Assembly: GCF_003437535.1 (NCBI RefSeq) | Contig: NZ_QSQT01000003.1 | Location: 62,001 to 126,000, forward strand | From: Phocaeicola plebeius | GTDB lineage: Bacteria > Bacteroidota > Bacteroidia > Bacteroidales > Bacteroidaceae | Reading direction: 5' to 3' | Length of the DNA: 64,000 bases | In this document: positions 53,944-62,977 of the stretch, piece by piece | How the letters are laid out: each line of letters begins with the position of its first letter | How positions within the stretch are numbered: position 1 is the stretch's first letter | The notes under the pieces: generated by a model | Databases searched by the model: none | What the model was told of the DNA's origin: nothing | What the model saw: only the letters and a program-made list of their open reading frames with translations | Made by a program: the position numbers and the translations under genes

Positions 53944-54786
53944 ATGAGAAAGATAATATTATTCCTTTTCTTGTGCTTGGGAGTAAGTGTACAGAAAACT
54001 TTGTCCCAAGTACGCGATACGATTGTGATACATGATACGGTGTATGTTGAGAAACCTAAGAAAAAACCAATAACAGTAGATTCAAACAATCTGATAAAGA
54101 TGAAAGCGATTGGTCGTTATGATCGTGGAATATTGAACTATCGTTTTGTTCCCAAAGGAAAATGGATTGGAGGATTAACCTTCTCGTACGTGAACTTGGA
54201 CAGTGATAATAGCAGCATGTTGTATGCTATTTTGGGTGATATGGATGCTACGTTTACAATGAAGTCAATTCATCCGTTTGTGGGATATGCACTGAAAGAC
54301 AATGTGGTGGTGGGAGCCAAGTTTGGTTACAGCCATATTGTGGGTGATTTGGGTAATATAGATTTGAATCTGGGAGATGATTTGAGTTTTAATATAGGAA
54401 ATATGCGTTATACGGAAGATATGTATTCTTTCGGGGTTTTTAATCGCTCTTATGTGGGATTGGATGAAAATGGAATATTCGGATTGTTTAATGAAACAGC
54501 TTTGACTTATAAGCGGGGAACATCGAACTTTTCAGATGGAGAAGGAGATAGTATGACTCATACGGAGACAGATGTGAATGAGATACATCTGGGGATTAAT
54601 CCGGGAGTAGCTGTTTATATTACTAAAAATGTGTGTGCGGAAATGTCCTTTGGAGTTGCCGGATTTAAGTATCGTTGGGAGAAACAACGGGATGACTCAG
54701 GAGCGGTAGGAAAAAGGAATAGTAGTGGCGCTAATTTTAAGATTAATCTTTTTAATATTAATATTGGTATAACCTTTTGCATGTAG
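53944..54786 (+). CDS. Small outer-membrane beta-barrel protein, paralogue 2
   Basis: This 280-residue protein has a signal peptide (IILFLFLCLGVSVQKTLSQ). It carries an extra ~45-residue N-terminal segment (VRDTIVIHDTVYVEKPKKKP) absent from its neighbour, which could reach into the periplasm. The barrel matches paralogue 1: VPKGKWIGGLTFSYV, VGYALKDNVVVGAKFGYSH, LGDDLSFNIGN and SGANFKINLFNINIGITFCM. It arose by tandem duplication and divergence. It is separated by 4 bases from the upstream gene and 2 bases from the downstream one. Confidence 0.82.
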   Translation: MRKIILFLFLCLGVSVQKTLSQVRDTIVIHDTVYVEKPKKKPITVDSNNLIKMKAIGRYDRGILNYRFVPKGKWIGGLTFSYVNLDSDNSSMLYAILGDMDATFTMKSIHPFVGYALKDNVVVGAKFGYSHIVGDLGNIDLNLGDDLSFNIGNMRYTEDMYSFGVFNRSYVGLDENGIFGLFNETALTYKRGTSNFSDGEGDSMTHTETDVNEIHLGINPGVAVYITKNVCAEMSFGVAGFKYRWEKQRDDSGAVGKRNSSGANFKINLFNINIGITFCM

Positions 54787-54788
54787 TT

Positions 54789-56411
54789 ATGTGGAATACA
54801 TTATATAGAATTGCTATTAGTATAATACTGGCTGGTACTCTAAGCTGTTGCATCAAAAATGATATACCTTTTGCTAAGGTACCTCTTTCTATTACAGGTA
54901 TAGAAGTTGAGGGGCAGTCGGGAAGTGCGGTCATTTCGGAAAGTGAAAGTACTGTGACGGTTACTTTGCAGGAAACGGTAAACCCTAAAAAGGTGATGTT
55001 GAAAACTTTTACTTATACAGAAAAGGCTTCTTCTACTTTGACAGCCGGTACAGAGATAGATTTAAGCCAGCCTTATGAGGTTACTTTATCCCTTTATCAG
55101 GATTATAAATGGGAGATAATTGGAAATCAGCCTATAGCACGTCGCATGATAATTGATGGGCAGCTTGGAAATTCGGAGTTTGATGTGAAAAATCATTTAG
55201 CTACTGCTTCAATTCGAAAGAGTGCTGATTTAAAGGATATTGTTTTGTCTGATTTAAAATTGGGACCAGAAGGAGCTTTGAATGACGGAGTGAGTGGAAC
55301 TCCGGAGGTTCAATGGACATTTTATCGTGATTTTGCCCAGGCATCTGTACATGTGACTTTTAGTGATTTTGTGGATGAGACTTGGACTCTCCGCGTTTAC
55401 AAAAGTGATAAGGATGTGGTTACAGAATCTGCTGATGGATGGGTTAATGTGGCATGGTTATATGGTGCTGGTGTGGCCGATACGGAATGTGGCTTTGATA
55501 TTCGTGAAGATGGAAGTGAAGACTGGACACGTGTAGATCAGAAGTATGTGACCATGGATGGAGGTCAATTTACAGCTCGTGTCCCTCATTTGAAGGCGAA
55601 TACTACTTATGAATGTCGTGCTTACTCTGGCGATCAGGTCGGAGATGTGGTAACTTTCTCTACCACGGAGACAGTATCTGTACCTAATATGGGATTTGAA
55701 GACTGGCATCAGGAAGAGAAGGTGATTTGTCCATGGGCACAGGACGGGACTCGATTCTGGGATACTGGAAACCATGGAAGTACTACGTTAAGCGAGAAAG
55801 ATAATATTACATTATCTACAGAAGACATTCGTCCTGGTAGTACAGGGAAGTTGGCTGCTGTATTGAAATCTCAGAAAATTGTAGTAAAATTTGCTGCTGG
55901 AAATCTATTTATTGGTGAATATAAGGAGACAAAGGGAACTAATGGCGTTTTAGGTTTTGGAAGAAGTTTTACTTCCTATCCGACTCGTTTAAAAGGTTAT
56001 TTTAAATATCAGACTGCTTTGATTACGGAAGCTATTGATAAATATGCTTCATTAAAGAATCAACCGGATACTTGTATCGTATGGGTAGCTTTAGGTGATT
56101 GGGAACTTCAGGAAAATCCTAATAGTGGTGAAAAAACTGCGGTGGAAGTGCAGACGGATGACAAGGGAACAGGAAAGTATTTTGATAAGAACGATTCGCA
56201 TATCATAGCTTACGGTGAGATGACATGTGGAGAAAATGTAAATGAATACACTCCTTTCTCTGTGGAACTTGAGTATAGGGCAACGAATCGGAAACCTACA
56301 GCCTTGCTGATTGTTTGTTCTGCCAGCAAATATGGAGACTATTTTACAGGGGCTCCAGGGGCTACTATGTGGGTGGATGATTTTAGCTTGGAATATGATT
56401 ATGATGATTAG
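54789..56411 (+). CDS. PCMD-domain lipoprotein
   Basis: This 540-residue lipoprotein starts at ATG 54,789; the signal IAISIILAGTLSCC gives a lipobox cysteine around residue 20. The N-terminal Ig-like domains (ITGIEVEGQSGSAVISE, YKWEIIGNQPIARRMII) lack the DUF4493 pattern. A fibronectin-like segment (ANTTYECRAYSGDQV) precedes the PCMD-like domain (VPNMGFEDWHQEEKVICPW, RFWDTGNHGSTTLSE, AAGNLFIGEYKE, TMWVDDFSLEYDYDD). The C-terminal ~230 residues are clearly homologous to the protein at 50,997. It is the last complete envelope gene of the operon. Confidence 0.84.
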   Translation: MWNTLYRIAISIILAGTLSCCIKNDIPFAKVPLSITGIEVEGQSGSAVISESESTVTVTLQETVNPKKVMLKTFTYTEKASSTLTAGTEIDLSQPYEVTLSLYQDYKWEIIGNQPIARRMIIDGQLGNSEFDVKNHLATASIRKSADLKDIVLSDLKLGPEGALNDGVSGTPEVQWTFYRDFAQASVHVTFSDFVDETWTLRVYKSDKDVVTESADGWVNVAWLYGAGVADTECGFDIREDGSEDWTRVDQKYVTMDGGQFTARVPHLKANTTYECRAYSGDQVGDVVTFSTTETVSVPNMGFEDWHQEEKVICPWAQDGTRFWDTGNHGSTTLSEKDNITLSTEDIRPGSTGKLAAVLKSQKIVVKFAAGNLFIGEYKETKGTNGVLGFGRSFTSYPTRLKGYFKYQTALITEAIDKYASLKNQPDTCIVWVALGDWELQENPNSGEKTAVEVQTDDKGTGKYFDKNDSHIIAYGEMTCGENVNEYTPFSVELEYRATNRKPTALLIVCSASKYGDYFTGAPGATMWVDDFSLEYDYDD

Positions 56412-56457
56412 TCAGTAAGGTTATTGTAAAAGAATTGTAGCTGAATTTAGCTATACC

Positions 56458-57234
56458 ATGGTAAACAAGTGTATTACTTTATTTGTTAGTAATAGATGCA
56501 ACAAACTGGATGCCAGGGATACCAGTCCCACGGGAGATGGAAAAACATGCTGGGAGGCTTCTTCTTCGAACCTGATGCACTGGTGGCTGAATGCGAACCG
56601 TAGTTATGTGGAACGTTATCTGGAATACAAACGTCGTCTGAACCCGGAATTTTCGATTCCTTCGGCTTATCCGGATTCAAAGCATAGTGAGATTTATCAG
56701 GGATTCAAGAATCGTTTTGGCAATAAGTCGGGGTATATCGTATCGGGTGTAAACTGGTTCTTGTCAGGAATCTGCAACCGGGTGATGTATCCTCAGGATG
56801 TGCCGGAACAGGAAAATGCGGGCTTCTTTTTTGACGTGTTCGGTCGATATTCGCTGGTGAAGCAGTATGGCAACGGGTATATGACGAAGGAGGAGTTTAA
56901 TAACGCCATCAAATTGGCAAAGAAGCAGGGAATGGCCGTCGGACTGGATATTTTTATTCAAGGAGGTGGGCATGCCATAAATCTTTGGGGAGCTGAGTTT
57001 GATGAGAAGGGAGAGGTGAGTACGATTTACCTTGTAGATAACAACGATGGAAATTTGGGTGACTGGATTTACAAGGCTAAAATTGTGTATGAACAGGATG
57101 CTTCAAGTGGAGCTTTGTTTACTTATATGAAATGGGTTTATAATGAAGACTTGAAGATAAAAATTATGGATTTGGTACTGTTGGATAAAGGTACTTCTTA
57201 TTGGGAGTCATTCTTTAAAAACAAAAACGGGTGA
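56458..57234 (+). pseudogene. IdeS/Mac-like cysteine protease (peptidase C66 type), probably 5'-truncated
   Basis: This is a 258-codon frame. GDGKTCWEASSSNLMHWWL matches the active-site region of streptococcal IdeS (catalytic Cys, here 31). GGGHAINLWGAEFDEKGEV supplies the His (172), and IYLVDNNDGN the Asp (194). IdeS-type enzymes are secreted and cleave IgG; the substrate here is unknown. The family usually has a signal peptide and ~60 more residues before the cysteine; here only 30 unrelated residues precede it and there is no signal. The +1 frame at 56,489-56,510 reads VIDATNW, which would fit the family's (N/Q)GWYD just upstream, so a small deletion may have shifted the frame. The catalytic core itself is intact. 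Confidence 0.72.
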
Positions 57235-57259
57235 AACTTGAAAGTTCAAGTCCCACCCG
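57215..57259 (-). terminator. Terminator of the NADP-type gdh gene, overlapping the protease stop codon
   Basis: The stem CGGGTG (57,228-57,233)/CACCCG (57,254-57,259), with inner ACTTGAA/TTCAAGT, is followed on the minus strand by TTTTTGTTTTT. The plus-strand stop TGA (57,232-57,234) of the protease frame is inside the stem, so the hairpin may also serve that transcript. Confidence 0.78.
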
Positions 57260-57284
57260 GATTTATAAATTAAGAATTAAAGTT

Positions 57285-58619
57285 TTATACAATTCCCTGA
57301 GCCATCATAGCGTTAGCTACTTTCATGAATCCGGCTACGTTAGCACCCTTCACATAGTTGATATAACCATCGGGTTCTGTACCGTATTTCACGCAAGCTT
57401 CGTGGATGTTCTTCATGATGCTCTTCAGTTTTTCGTCTACTTCTTCCTGACTCCAGCTCAGCTTGATAGAGTTCTGAGTCATTTCCAGACCTGATACTGA
57501 TACACCACCTGCATTGGCTGCCTTACCCGGAGCGTAAAGAATCTTCGCATCCTGGAATACGCGGATTGCTTCTGGAGTAGAAGGCATGTTGGCTCCTTCT
57601 GATACAGCAAATACGCCGTTTGCTACCAGTGCTTTAGCATCGTCACCGTTGATTTCATTCTGAGTGGCAGAAGGAAGAGCGATGTCTGCTTTTTCATTCC
57701 ATGGACGAGCACCTGCTACATACTTGCAACCGTATTTTTCTGCATATTCACGGATACGTCCGCGATAGAGGTTCTTCAATTCCATGATGTAATCCAGTTT
57801 TTCGCGGTCGATACCGTCCGGATCATAGATGTAACCGTCAGAGTCGGACATGGTAACTACTTTAGCACCCAACTGAATCAGTTTTTCTACAGTATACTGT
57901 GCTACGTTTCCTGAACCAGATACCAGACAAGTCTTACCCTTGATGTCGATGTTACGAGTTTTCAGCATTTCCAGCAAGAAATAGATGTTACCGTAACCTG
58001 TAGCTTCCGGACGGATAAGTGAACCACCAAATTCACGGCCTTTACCAGTCAACACACCGCTGAATTCGCGAGTCAGTTTTTTGTACATACCGAACATGTA
58101 ACCTACTTCACGGCCGCCTACACCTATATCACCGGCAGGAACGTCAGTTTCAGGACCGATGTGGCGCCACAATTCCAGCATGAATGCCTGGCAGAAACGC
58201 ATTACTTCTGCATTTGACTTACCGCGTGGAGAGAAGTCAGATCCACCTTTACCACCACCCATCGGAAGAGTAGTCAGTGAGTTCTTGAAGGTCTGTTCGA
58301 ATGCCAGGAACTTCAAAATTCCCAGGTTTACAGAGCTGTGGAAACGGATACCGCCTTTGTACGGGCCGATAGCGTTGTTGTGTTGTACACGGTAACCCAT
58401 GTTGGTCTGGATGTTACCTTTGTCGTCCATCCAAGTGACGCGGAACTGGTATACGCGATCTGGAATACACAGACGTTCAATCAAGTTTACTTTGTCGAAT
58501 TCAGGGTGTTTGTTGTATTCCTCTTCGATAGTTCCTAACACTTCTTCTACTGCCTGATGATACTCAGGTTCATTGGGGAATCTTCTTTTCAGATCTTCCA
58601 GAACTTTAGCTGCATTCAT
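57285..58619 (-). CDS. gdhA: Glutamate dehydrogenase, hexameric, NADP-type
   Basis: This 444-residue enzyme has all family motifs: PMGGGKGGSDF with the catalytic lysine, PAGDIGVGGREVGYMFGMYK, VSGSGNVAQYTVEKL and MSDSDGYIYD. The last two resemble E. coli GdhA and suggest NADP(H) use, i.e. ammonium assimilation. The intact SEGANMPSTPEAI contrasts with the paralogue at 834-2,171. The C-terminal ~60 residues are nearly identical in the two proteins (DGYINYVKGAN, AMMAQGIV). The gene has its own promoter and terminator and is close to the malic enzyme gene, a possible NADPH source. Confidence 0.94.
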   Translation of the reverse strand: MNAAKVLEDLKRRFPNEPEYHQAVEEVLGTIEEEYNKHPEFDKVNLIERLCIPDRVYQFRVTWMDDKGNIQTNMGYRVQHNNAIGPYKGGIRFHSSVNLGILKFLAFEQTFKNSLTTLPMGGGKGGSDFSPRGKSNAEVMRFCQAFMLELWRHIGPETDVPAGDIGVGGREVGYMFGMYKKLTREFSGVLTGKGREFGGSLIRPEATGYGNIYFLLEMLKTRNIDIKGKTCLVSGSGNVAQYTVEKLIQLGAKVVTMSDSDGYIYDPDGIDREKLDYIMELKNLYRGRIREYAEKYGCKYVAGARPWNEKADIALPSATQNEINGDDAKALVANGVFAVSEGANMPSTPEAIRVFQDAKILYAPGKAANAGGVSVSGLEMTQNSIKLSWSQEEVDEKLKSIMKNIHEACVKYGTEPDGYINYVKGANVAGFMKVANAMMAQGIV

Positions 58620-58694
58620 AATTAAAAAAGATTATCTGTCTTATTTATTGGTTTTGAAAAATCACAGTAATATGTTTCTTCTTGTTTGATGTGC

Positions 58695-58725
58695 CAAAAA
58701 TATAGATAAAAATTTATTTATGCAA
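58695..58725 (-). promoter_or_regulatory. Promoter of the NADP-type gdh gene
   Basis: On the minus strand TTG (58,725-58,723) is followed after 20 bases by TATTTTTG (58,702-58,695), a full TAnnTTTG match. The leader is about 70 bases. Confidence 0.6.
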
Positions 58726-58787
58726 CAATAAATCAAGAAAAGTGAGAAAAAAGCGTCAAAAATCCCTTTTTATCTATTTATTCGTGT

Positions 58788-58967
58788 TTATTTGTTTCTG
58801 CTTTTAAGAGATTTAATTACAGGGATAAACACCAAAGCTCCTGATATGAGAATCATAATGACAAGCGGACCGTCAATTTTGGGAGTAGAGGTGAGTACTA
58901 AAAAGCAAAGTGCGGCCCAGCATAAAGTAAGTACGACACATTGTGTATGATTGAGTGGTTTTCTCAT
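58788..58967 (-). CDS. 59-residue two-helix membrane protein, function unknown
   Basis: This short gene is in the 444-base gap between the malic enzyme and gdh genes. The protein starts MRKPLNHTQCVVLTLCWAAL and contains two hydrophobic segments (residues ~10-27 and ~33-51, the second including PLVIMILISGALVFIPVI). It ends basic (KSLKSRNK), consistent with an N-in, C-in hairpin. I do not recognise a family. It lies directly after the malic enzyme terminator hairpin, so it may be expressed by read-through. The rest of the gap holds the gdh promoter. Confidence 0.6.
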   Translation of the reverse strand: MRKPLNHTQCVVLTLCWAALCFLVLTSTPKIDGPLVIMILISGALVFIPVIKSLKSRNK

Positions 58968-58985
58968 GGCTTTTAGAAAAATAAT

Positions 58986-59040
58986 ACACGGAGGAACGGT
59001 GGCAAGGGTGAATGTTTGGCTTGCAGCTGCTCCTCCGTGT
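58986..59040 (-). terminator. Terminator or attenuator after the malic enzyme gene
   Basis: A perfect 10-bp stem ACACGGAGGA (58,986-58,995)/TCCTCCGTGT (59,031-59,040), with an inner GCAAG/CTTGC pair, is followed on the minus strand by TATTATTTTT. It lies 19 bases ahead of the small membrane-protein start. Confidence 0.72.
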
Positions 59041-59063
59041 AGGGTGAAATAAATCAGTAATGT

Positions 59064-61349
59064 TTATTGTGCTTTTTTCTTCTTGTCGACAATGGCATCA
59101 ATGCAGGCGATAGCTGTGATATTGACAATATCGCGTACAGAGCTTTCAATGTCGGTGAAGTGAATTGGTTTGTTCAATCCCATCTGAATCGGGCCGATTA
59201 CTTCAGTTTCACTCATGCTTTGGATGAGTTGGTAGGTTGCATTGGCTGAACTCAGGTTAGGGAATACCAATGTGTTTACTTCTTTTCCTTTTAAGCGTGT
59301 GAAAGGATATTTCTCATCGCGAAGGGCATTGTTCAAGGCGAATTTCACTTGCATTTCACCGTCAATAGCCAAATCCGGGTATTCCTGATGCAGCTGGTTG
59401 ATGGCTTCGTGTACCTTTGCCGGACTTCCTTCTGCATCGGAACCGAAGTTGGAGTAAGACAGCATGGCCATTACCGGTTCCTGGTTGAAGAAACGTACAG
59501 CCTTGGCCGACAGTTTGGCAATGTCTATCAAGGTATCGGTGTCCGGATGACGGTTAATCAATGTATCGGCAATGAAATAAGTTCCTTTCTTGGAGTTCAG
59601 AATATGCATGGTACCGAAATGTTTGTATCCCGGTTGGATACCGATAACTTCCTTGGCAACCTTGATCGTGTTGGAGTACTTGGTGTACAATCCGGTTACA
59701 AAGGCATCTGCTTCGCCGGTTTCCACCATCATCATACCAAAGTAGTTGCGTTCGAACATCTTGTCGTTTGCTTCCTGGAAGTTGGCTCCTTCGCGGGCAC
59801 GTTTTTCGCAGAGGATGCGTGCATAACGTTCGCGACGTTCTGATTCACGGTCGTGGCGCAGGTTGACAATTTCAATGCCCTCCAGGCTCAGGTCAAGTTC
59901 CTTGGCTAATTTTTCGATGCGTTCTTCGTTACCCAAAAGAATCGGATGGCAGATACCTTCAGCTTTGGCTTCTACTGCAGCTTTCAGCATGTTCGGATGA
60001 ATACCTTCGGCAAATACCACATGTTGCGGGTTGCGGCGAGCTGTTTCATACAACTGGCGGGTCAGCTTGTTTTCCTGTCCCATCAGTTCTCTCAAGTGAT
60101 TCTTGTATTCATCCCAGTCGGTAATCTGTTTGCGGGCTACACCTGATTCCATGGCAGCCTTAGCTACGGCCATGGACACTTCGGTAATCAGACGCGGGTC
60201 GACCGGTTTCGGGATGAAGTATTCAGGTCCGAAAGTCAGGTTGTTCACATGATAAGCTTCGTTGACAACGTCGGGTACAGGTTTCTTAGCCAGGTCGGCA
60301 ATGGCATGTACGGCAGCCAGCTTCATCTCTTCGTTGATGGCAGTGGCACGCGTATCAAGTGCACCACGGAAGATATAAGGGAATCCGATGACATTGTTTA
60401 TCTGGTTCGGATAGTCAGAACGTCCGGTTGACATCAATACGTCCGGGCGAGAAGCCATGGCATCTTCGTATGAAATTTCCGGAGTCGGGTTGGCCAAAGC
60501 AAATACGATAGGATGAGAAGCCATGCTGCGTACCATATCCTGACTCAGCACGTTACCTCTGGAAAGGCCGAGGAATACATCGGCTCCCTTGATGGCTTCT
60601 GCCAGTGTGTGGATGTCAGTACGGTCGGTCGCAAAGTATCTTTTCTGTTCGTTCAGGTCTGTACGGTCTTTAGAAATCACCCCTTTACTGTCGAGCATGA
60701 CAATGTTTTCCAGGCGTGCACCGAGAGCTACATATAATTTAGTGCAAGATACGGCAGATGCACCGGCACCGTTGACTACTATTTTTACCTCTTCAATTTT
60801 CTTTCCGGCTACTTCCAGCGCATTCAGCAATCCGGCACTGGAGATGATGGCTGTACCGTGCTGGTCGTCGTGCATTACCGGAATGTCCAGTTCTTCCTTC
60901 AGTCTCTGTTCTATTTTGAAGCATTCAGGAGCTTTGATGTCTTCCAGATTGATACCTCCGAAAGTAGGAGCAATGGCTTTTACCGCTTCGATAAATTTAT
61001 CCGGGTCTTTTTCATTTACTTCAATATCGAATACGTCAATTCCGGCATAAATTTTAAACAGCAGTCCCTTTCCTTCCATTACGGGTTTTCCGCTCATGGC
61101 ACCTATATCTCCTAAACCTAATACAGCTGTTCCGTTAGAGATTACGGCTACCAAGTTACCTTTGTCGGTATAGTCGTATGCGGTATCCGGATTCTTTTGG
61201 ATTTCCAGACACGGTTCTGCTACTCCCGGTGAATAAGCCAATGATAAATCTCGTTGAGTTTGATAAGGTTTGGTGGGGACCACTTCTATTTTCCCCGGTT
61301 TGCCTTGTGAGTGATAGAGCAAGGCTGCTTCTTTCGTTATTTTTGTCAT
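59064..61349 (-). CDS. maeB: NADP-dependent malic enzyme with phosphotransacetylase-like domain
   Basis: This 761-residue cytoplasmic enzyme starts at ATG 61,349 ([16 protein letters not shown]); an upstream in-frame ATG lies in the promoter region. The malic enzyme half (residues 1-~430) has [51 protein letters not shown] and [12 protein letters not shown]. It oxidatively decarboxylates malate to pyruvate with NADPH formation. The C-terminal half (~440-755) is a phosphate acetyl/butyryltransferase-like domain ([40 protein letters not shown]), which in MaeB proteins is regulatory (acetyl-CoA sensing). Confidence 0.95.
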   Translation of the reverse strand: MTKITKEAALLYHSQGKPGKIEVVPTKPYQTQRDLSLAYSPGVAEPCLEIQKNPDTAYDYTDKGNLVAVISNGTAVLGLGDIGAMSGKPVMEGKGLLFKIYAGIDVFDIEVNEKDPDKFIEAVKAIAPTFGGINLEDIKAPECFKIEQRLKEELDIPVMHDDQHGTAIISSAGLLNALEVAGKKIEEVKIVVNGAGASAVSCTKLYVALGARLENIVMLDSKGVISKDRTDLNEQKRYFATDRTDIHTLAEAIKGADVFLGLSRGNVLSQDMVRSMASHPIVFALANPTPEISYEDAMASRPDVLMSTGRSDYPNQINNVIGFPYIFRGALDTRATAINEEMKLAAVHAIADLAKKPVPDVVNEAYHVNNLTFGPEYFIPKPVDPRLITEVSMAVAKAAMESGVARKQITDWDEYKNHLRELMGQENKLTRQLYETARRNPQHVVFAEGIHPNMLKAAVEAKAEGICHPILLGNEERIEKLAKELDLSLEGIEIVNLRHDRESERRERYARILCEKRAREGANFQEANDKMFERNYFGMMMVETGEADAFVTGLYTKYSNTIKVAKEVIGIQPGYKHFGTMHILNSKKGTYFIADTLINRHPDTDTLIDIAKLSAKAVRFFNQEPVMAMLSYSNFGSDAEGSPAKVHEAINQLHQEYPDLAIDGEMQVKFALNNALRDEKYPFTRLKGKEVNTLVFPNLSSANATYQLIQSMSETEVIGPIQMGLNKPIHFTDIESSVRDIVNITAIACIDAIVDKKKKAQ

Positions 61350-61391
61350 ATTTCTTCGTTTTTTAGTTGTTTCAAAGAATAATGTATCGCG

Positions 61392-61399
61392 CAAATGTA
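61392..61399 (-). promoter_or_regulatory. -7 box of the malic enzyme gene
   Basis: The minus strand reads TACATTTG, a full TAnnTTTG match 43 bases before the ATG. No -33 box at consensus distance is evident. Confidence 0.45.
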
Positions 61400-61478
61400 G
61401 GAATAAAATAACAAATGGACTGTTTTTTTCTGAAAAAAACTATAAAATGAACGAAGGTTGTTTTGGAGTATTGAAGAT

Positions 61479-61502
61479 TTTTTGTCGATAGTTTTTGTCG
61501 AT
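61479..61502. repeat. Direct repeat TTTTTGTCGAT x2
   Basis: TTTTTGTCGAT occurs at 61,479-61,489 and 61,492-61,502, a 13-base period, in the 330-base divergent region between the malic enzyme and efflux genes. It may be a regulator site. Confidence 0.5.
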
Positions 61503-61591
61503 TGGTCTGATAATATTGGCTATATGTAATGATATTAGGGCATTATGGTTATTCTTAGTTAAAGTCACTTTCCGGACCTTGATTTTTTTTC

Positions 61592-61648
61592 TATATTTGC
61601 ACGATAAAAAACTAGAGAAGGGTGTAAAGTTTTCAGTGGAAAACTTTA
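61592..61648 (+). promoter_or_regulatory. Efflux operon promoter and leader palindrome
   Basis: The -7 box TATATTTG (61,592-61,599) is a full match. A perfect 10-bp inverted repeat TAAAGTTTTC (61,625-61,634)/GAAAACTTTA (61,639-61,648) with loop AGTG lies about 20 bases past the expected start of transcription. No T-run follows, so it looks more like a repressor operator or leader hairpin than a terminator. Efflux operons are commonly controlled by TetR-type repressors at such palindromes. Confidence 0.6.
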
Positions 61649-61679
61649 ATAGAGAGAAGAGATAAAACAAATTTTATAT

Positions 61680-62897
61680 ATGAATATAAGTATGAGCACA
61701 AAAAGAAACAGAAGTTTTTCTTCTAGCCGAGTGGCATTCTATGCATTGACTCTTTCGGTGCTGACTGCATGTGGAGGCGGTCAGGGGGGTATGAAAATGG
61801 GTGATGATGAATTTGCGGTTGAAACACTTGCAGCTGCTTCTAGCAATCAGACAACCCAGTATCCCGCTACAATTAAAGGTTTGCAGGATATTGAAATTCG
61901 TCCGCAAGTATCAGGATTTATCGTGAAGTTGTGTGTAGACGAAGGTGCTACAGTTCGCAAGGGACAAGCTTTGTTCCAGATTGATCCTACACAGTATAAG
62001 GCTGCATACGATCAGGCTAAAGCAAGCGTGGCTTCAGCAAAAGCTAACTTGGAAACTGTTACTTCAACTGAAGCAAACAAGAAGATGCTGCATGAGCAGA
62101 AAATTATCAGTGATTTTGAATACCAGACAGCTGTAAATAACCTGCTTTCTGCTAAGGCAAGTTTGGCACAGGCAGAAGCTTCTTATGCGGCTGCAAAACA
62201 GAATTTGGGCTTCTGTACCGTAACCAGTCCTTCAGATGGAGTTATTGGTACTTTCCCGTATCGTGTAGGTGCATTGGTTGGTCCTTCTGCAGCTGAACCG
62301 TTGACTACCGTTTCTCAGATTGGAGATATGTACGTATATTTCTCAATGACTGAAAAACAGTTGCTGGCTTTGACTAAAGCAGGTGGTACATTGAAGGAAC
62401 AGTTGGAAAAGATGCCTGCTGTCAAATTGCAGTTGTCTGATGGAACAATGTATTCAGAAGAAGGTAAGATTGATGCCGTAAGTGGTGTAATCGACCAGAC
62501 TACTGGTTCTGTAAGCATGCGTGCAATTTTCCCGAACAAGCAGAATATCCTTCGTAGTGGAGGTATGGCCAACGTGGTATTCCCATACACTATGAGCGAC
62601 ATTATCTTGATTCCTCAAACTGCTACTCAGGAAATTCAGGACAAGAAGTTTGTGTATGTATTACAGTCTGATAATACTATCAAGCATACAGAAGTGCAGG
62701 TTTCTAACTTGAATGATGGTAAACATTACATCGTGACAGGTGGGCTGAAGCCTGGGGATAAGATTGTTGTAGAAGGTGTTCAGACATTGAAAGACGGACA
62801 AAAGATTACTCCGATTACACAGGCTGAAAAAGAAGCTAAATTCCAGAAGGCGTTACAAGACCAGCGGGATGGTAACATTCAGACAGCTTTTAAATAA
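61680..62897 (+). CDS. RND efflux periplasmic adaptor (membrane fusion protein), AcrA/MexA type
   Basis: This 405-residue lipoprotein has the signal region VAFYALTLSVLTACGGGQ. It starts at ATG 61,680, with ATG 61,692 as an alternative. Barrel-sandwich halves are IEIRPQVSGFIVKLCVDEGA and SPSDGVIGTFPYRVGALVG, separated by an alpha-hairpin coiled coil (residues ~105-170). Beta-barrel and membrane-proximal domains follow (VSMRAIFPNKQNILRSGGMA, GLKPGDKIVVEGVQTLKDGQ). It links the inner-membrane pump encoded next to an outer-membrane channel, which lies beyond this window. Confidence 0.94.
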   Translation: MNISMSTKRNRSFSSSRVAFYALTLSVLTACGGGQGGMKMGDDEFAVETLAAASSNQTTQYPATIKGLQDIEIRPQVSGFIVKLCVDEGATVRKGQALFQIDPTQYKAAYDQAKASVASAKANLETVTSTEANKKMLHEQKIISDFEYQTAVNNLLSAKASLAQAEASYAAAKQNLGFCTVTSPSDGVIGTFPYRVGALVGPSAAEPLTTVSQIGDMYVYFSMTEKQLLALTKAGGTLKEQLEKMPAVKLQLSDGTMYSEEGKIDAVSGVIDQTTGSVSMRAIFPNKQNILRSGGMANVVFPYTMSDIILIPQTATQEIQDKKFVYVLQSDNTIKHTEVQVSNLNDGKHYIVTGGLKPGDKIVVEGVQTLKDGQKITPITQAEKEAKFQKALQDQRDGNIQTAFK

Positions 62898-62977
62898 TAA
62901 AAAATGATTCTTATGGTGCTGGGGGAATGTGTTTGATGAAAACCCTCGGGACTGTAATTATAAATGGTATTTAAAGA

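Noticed and set aside
58620..59063. Riboswitch or structured RNA ahead of gdhA
   Set aside because: Apart from the terminator hairpin and promoter boxes, the region is explained by a 59-codon gene. No conserved riboswitch pattern was recognised.
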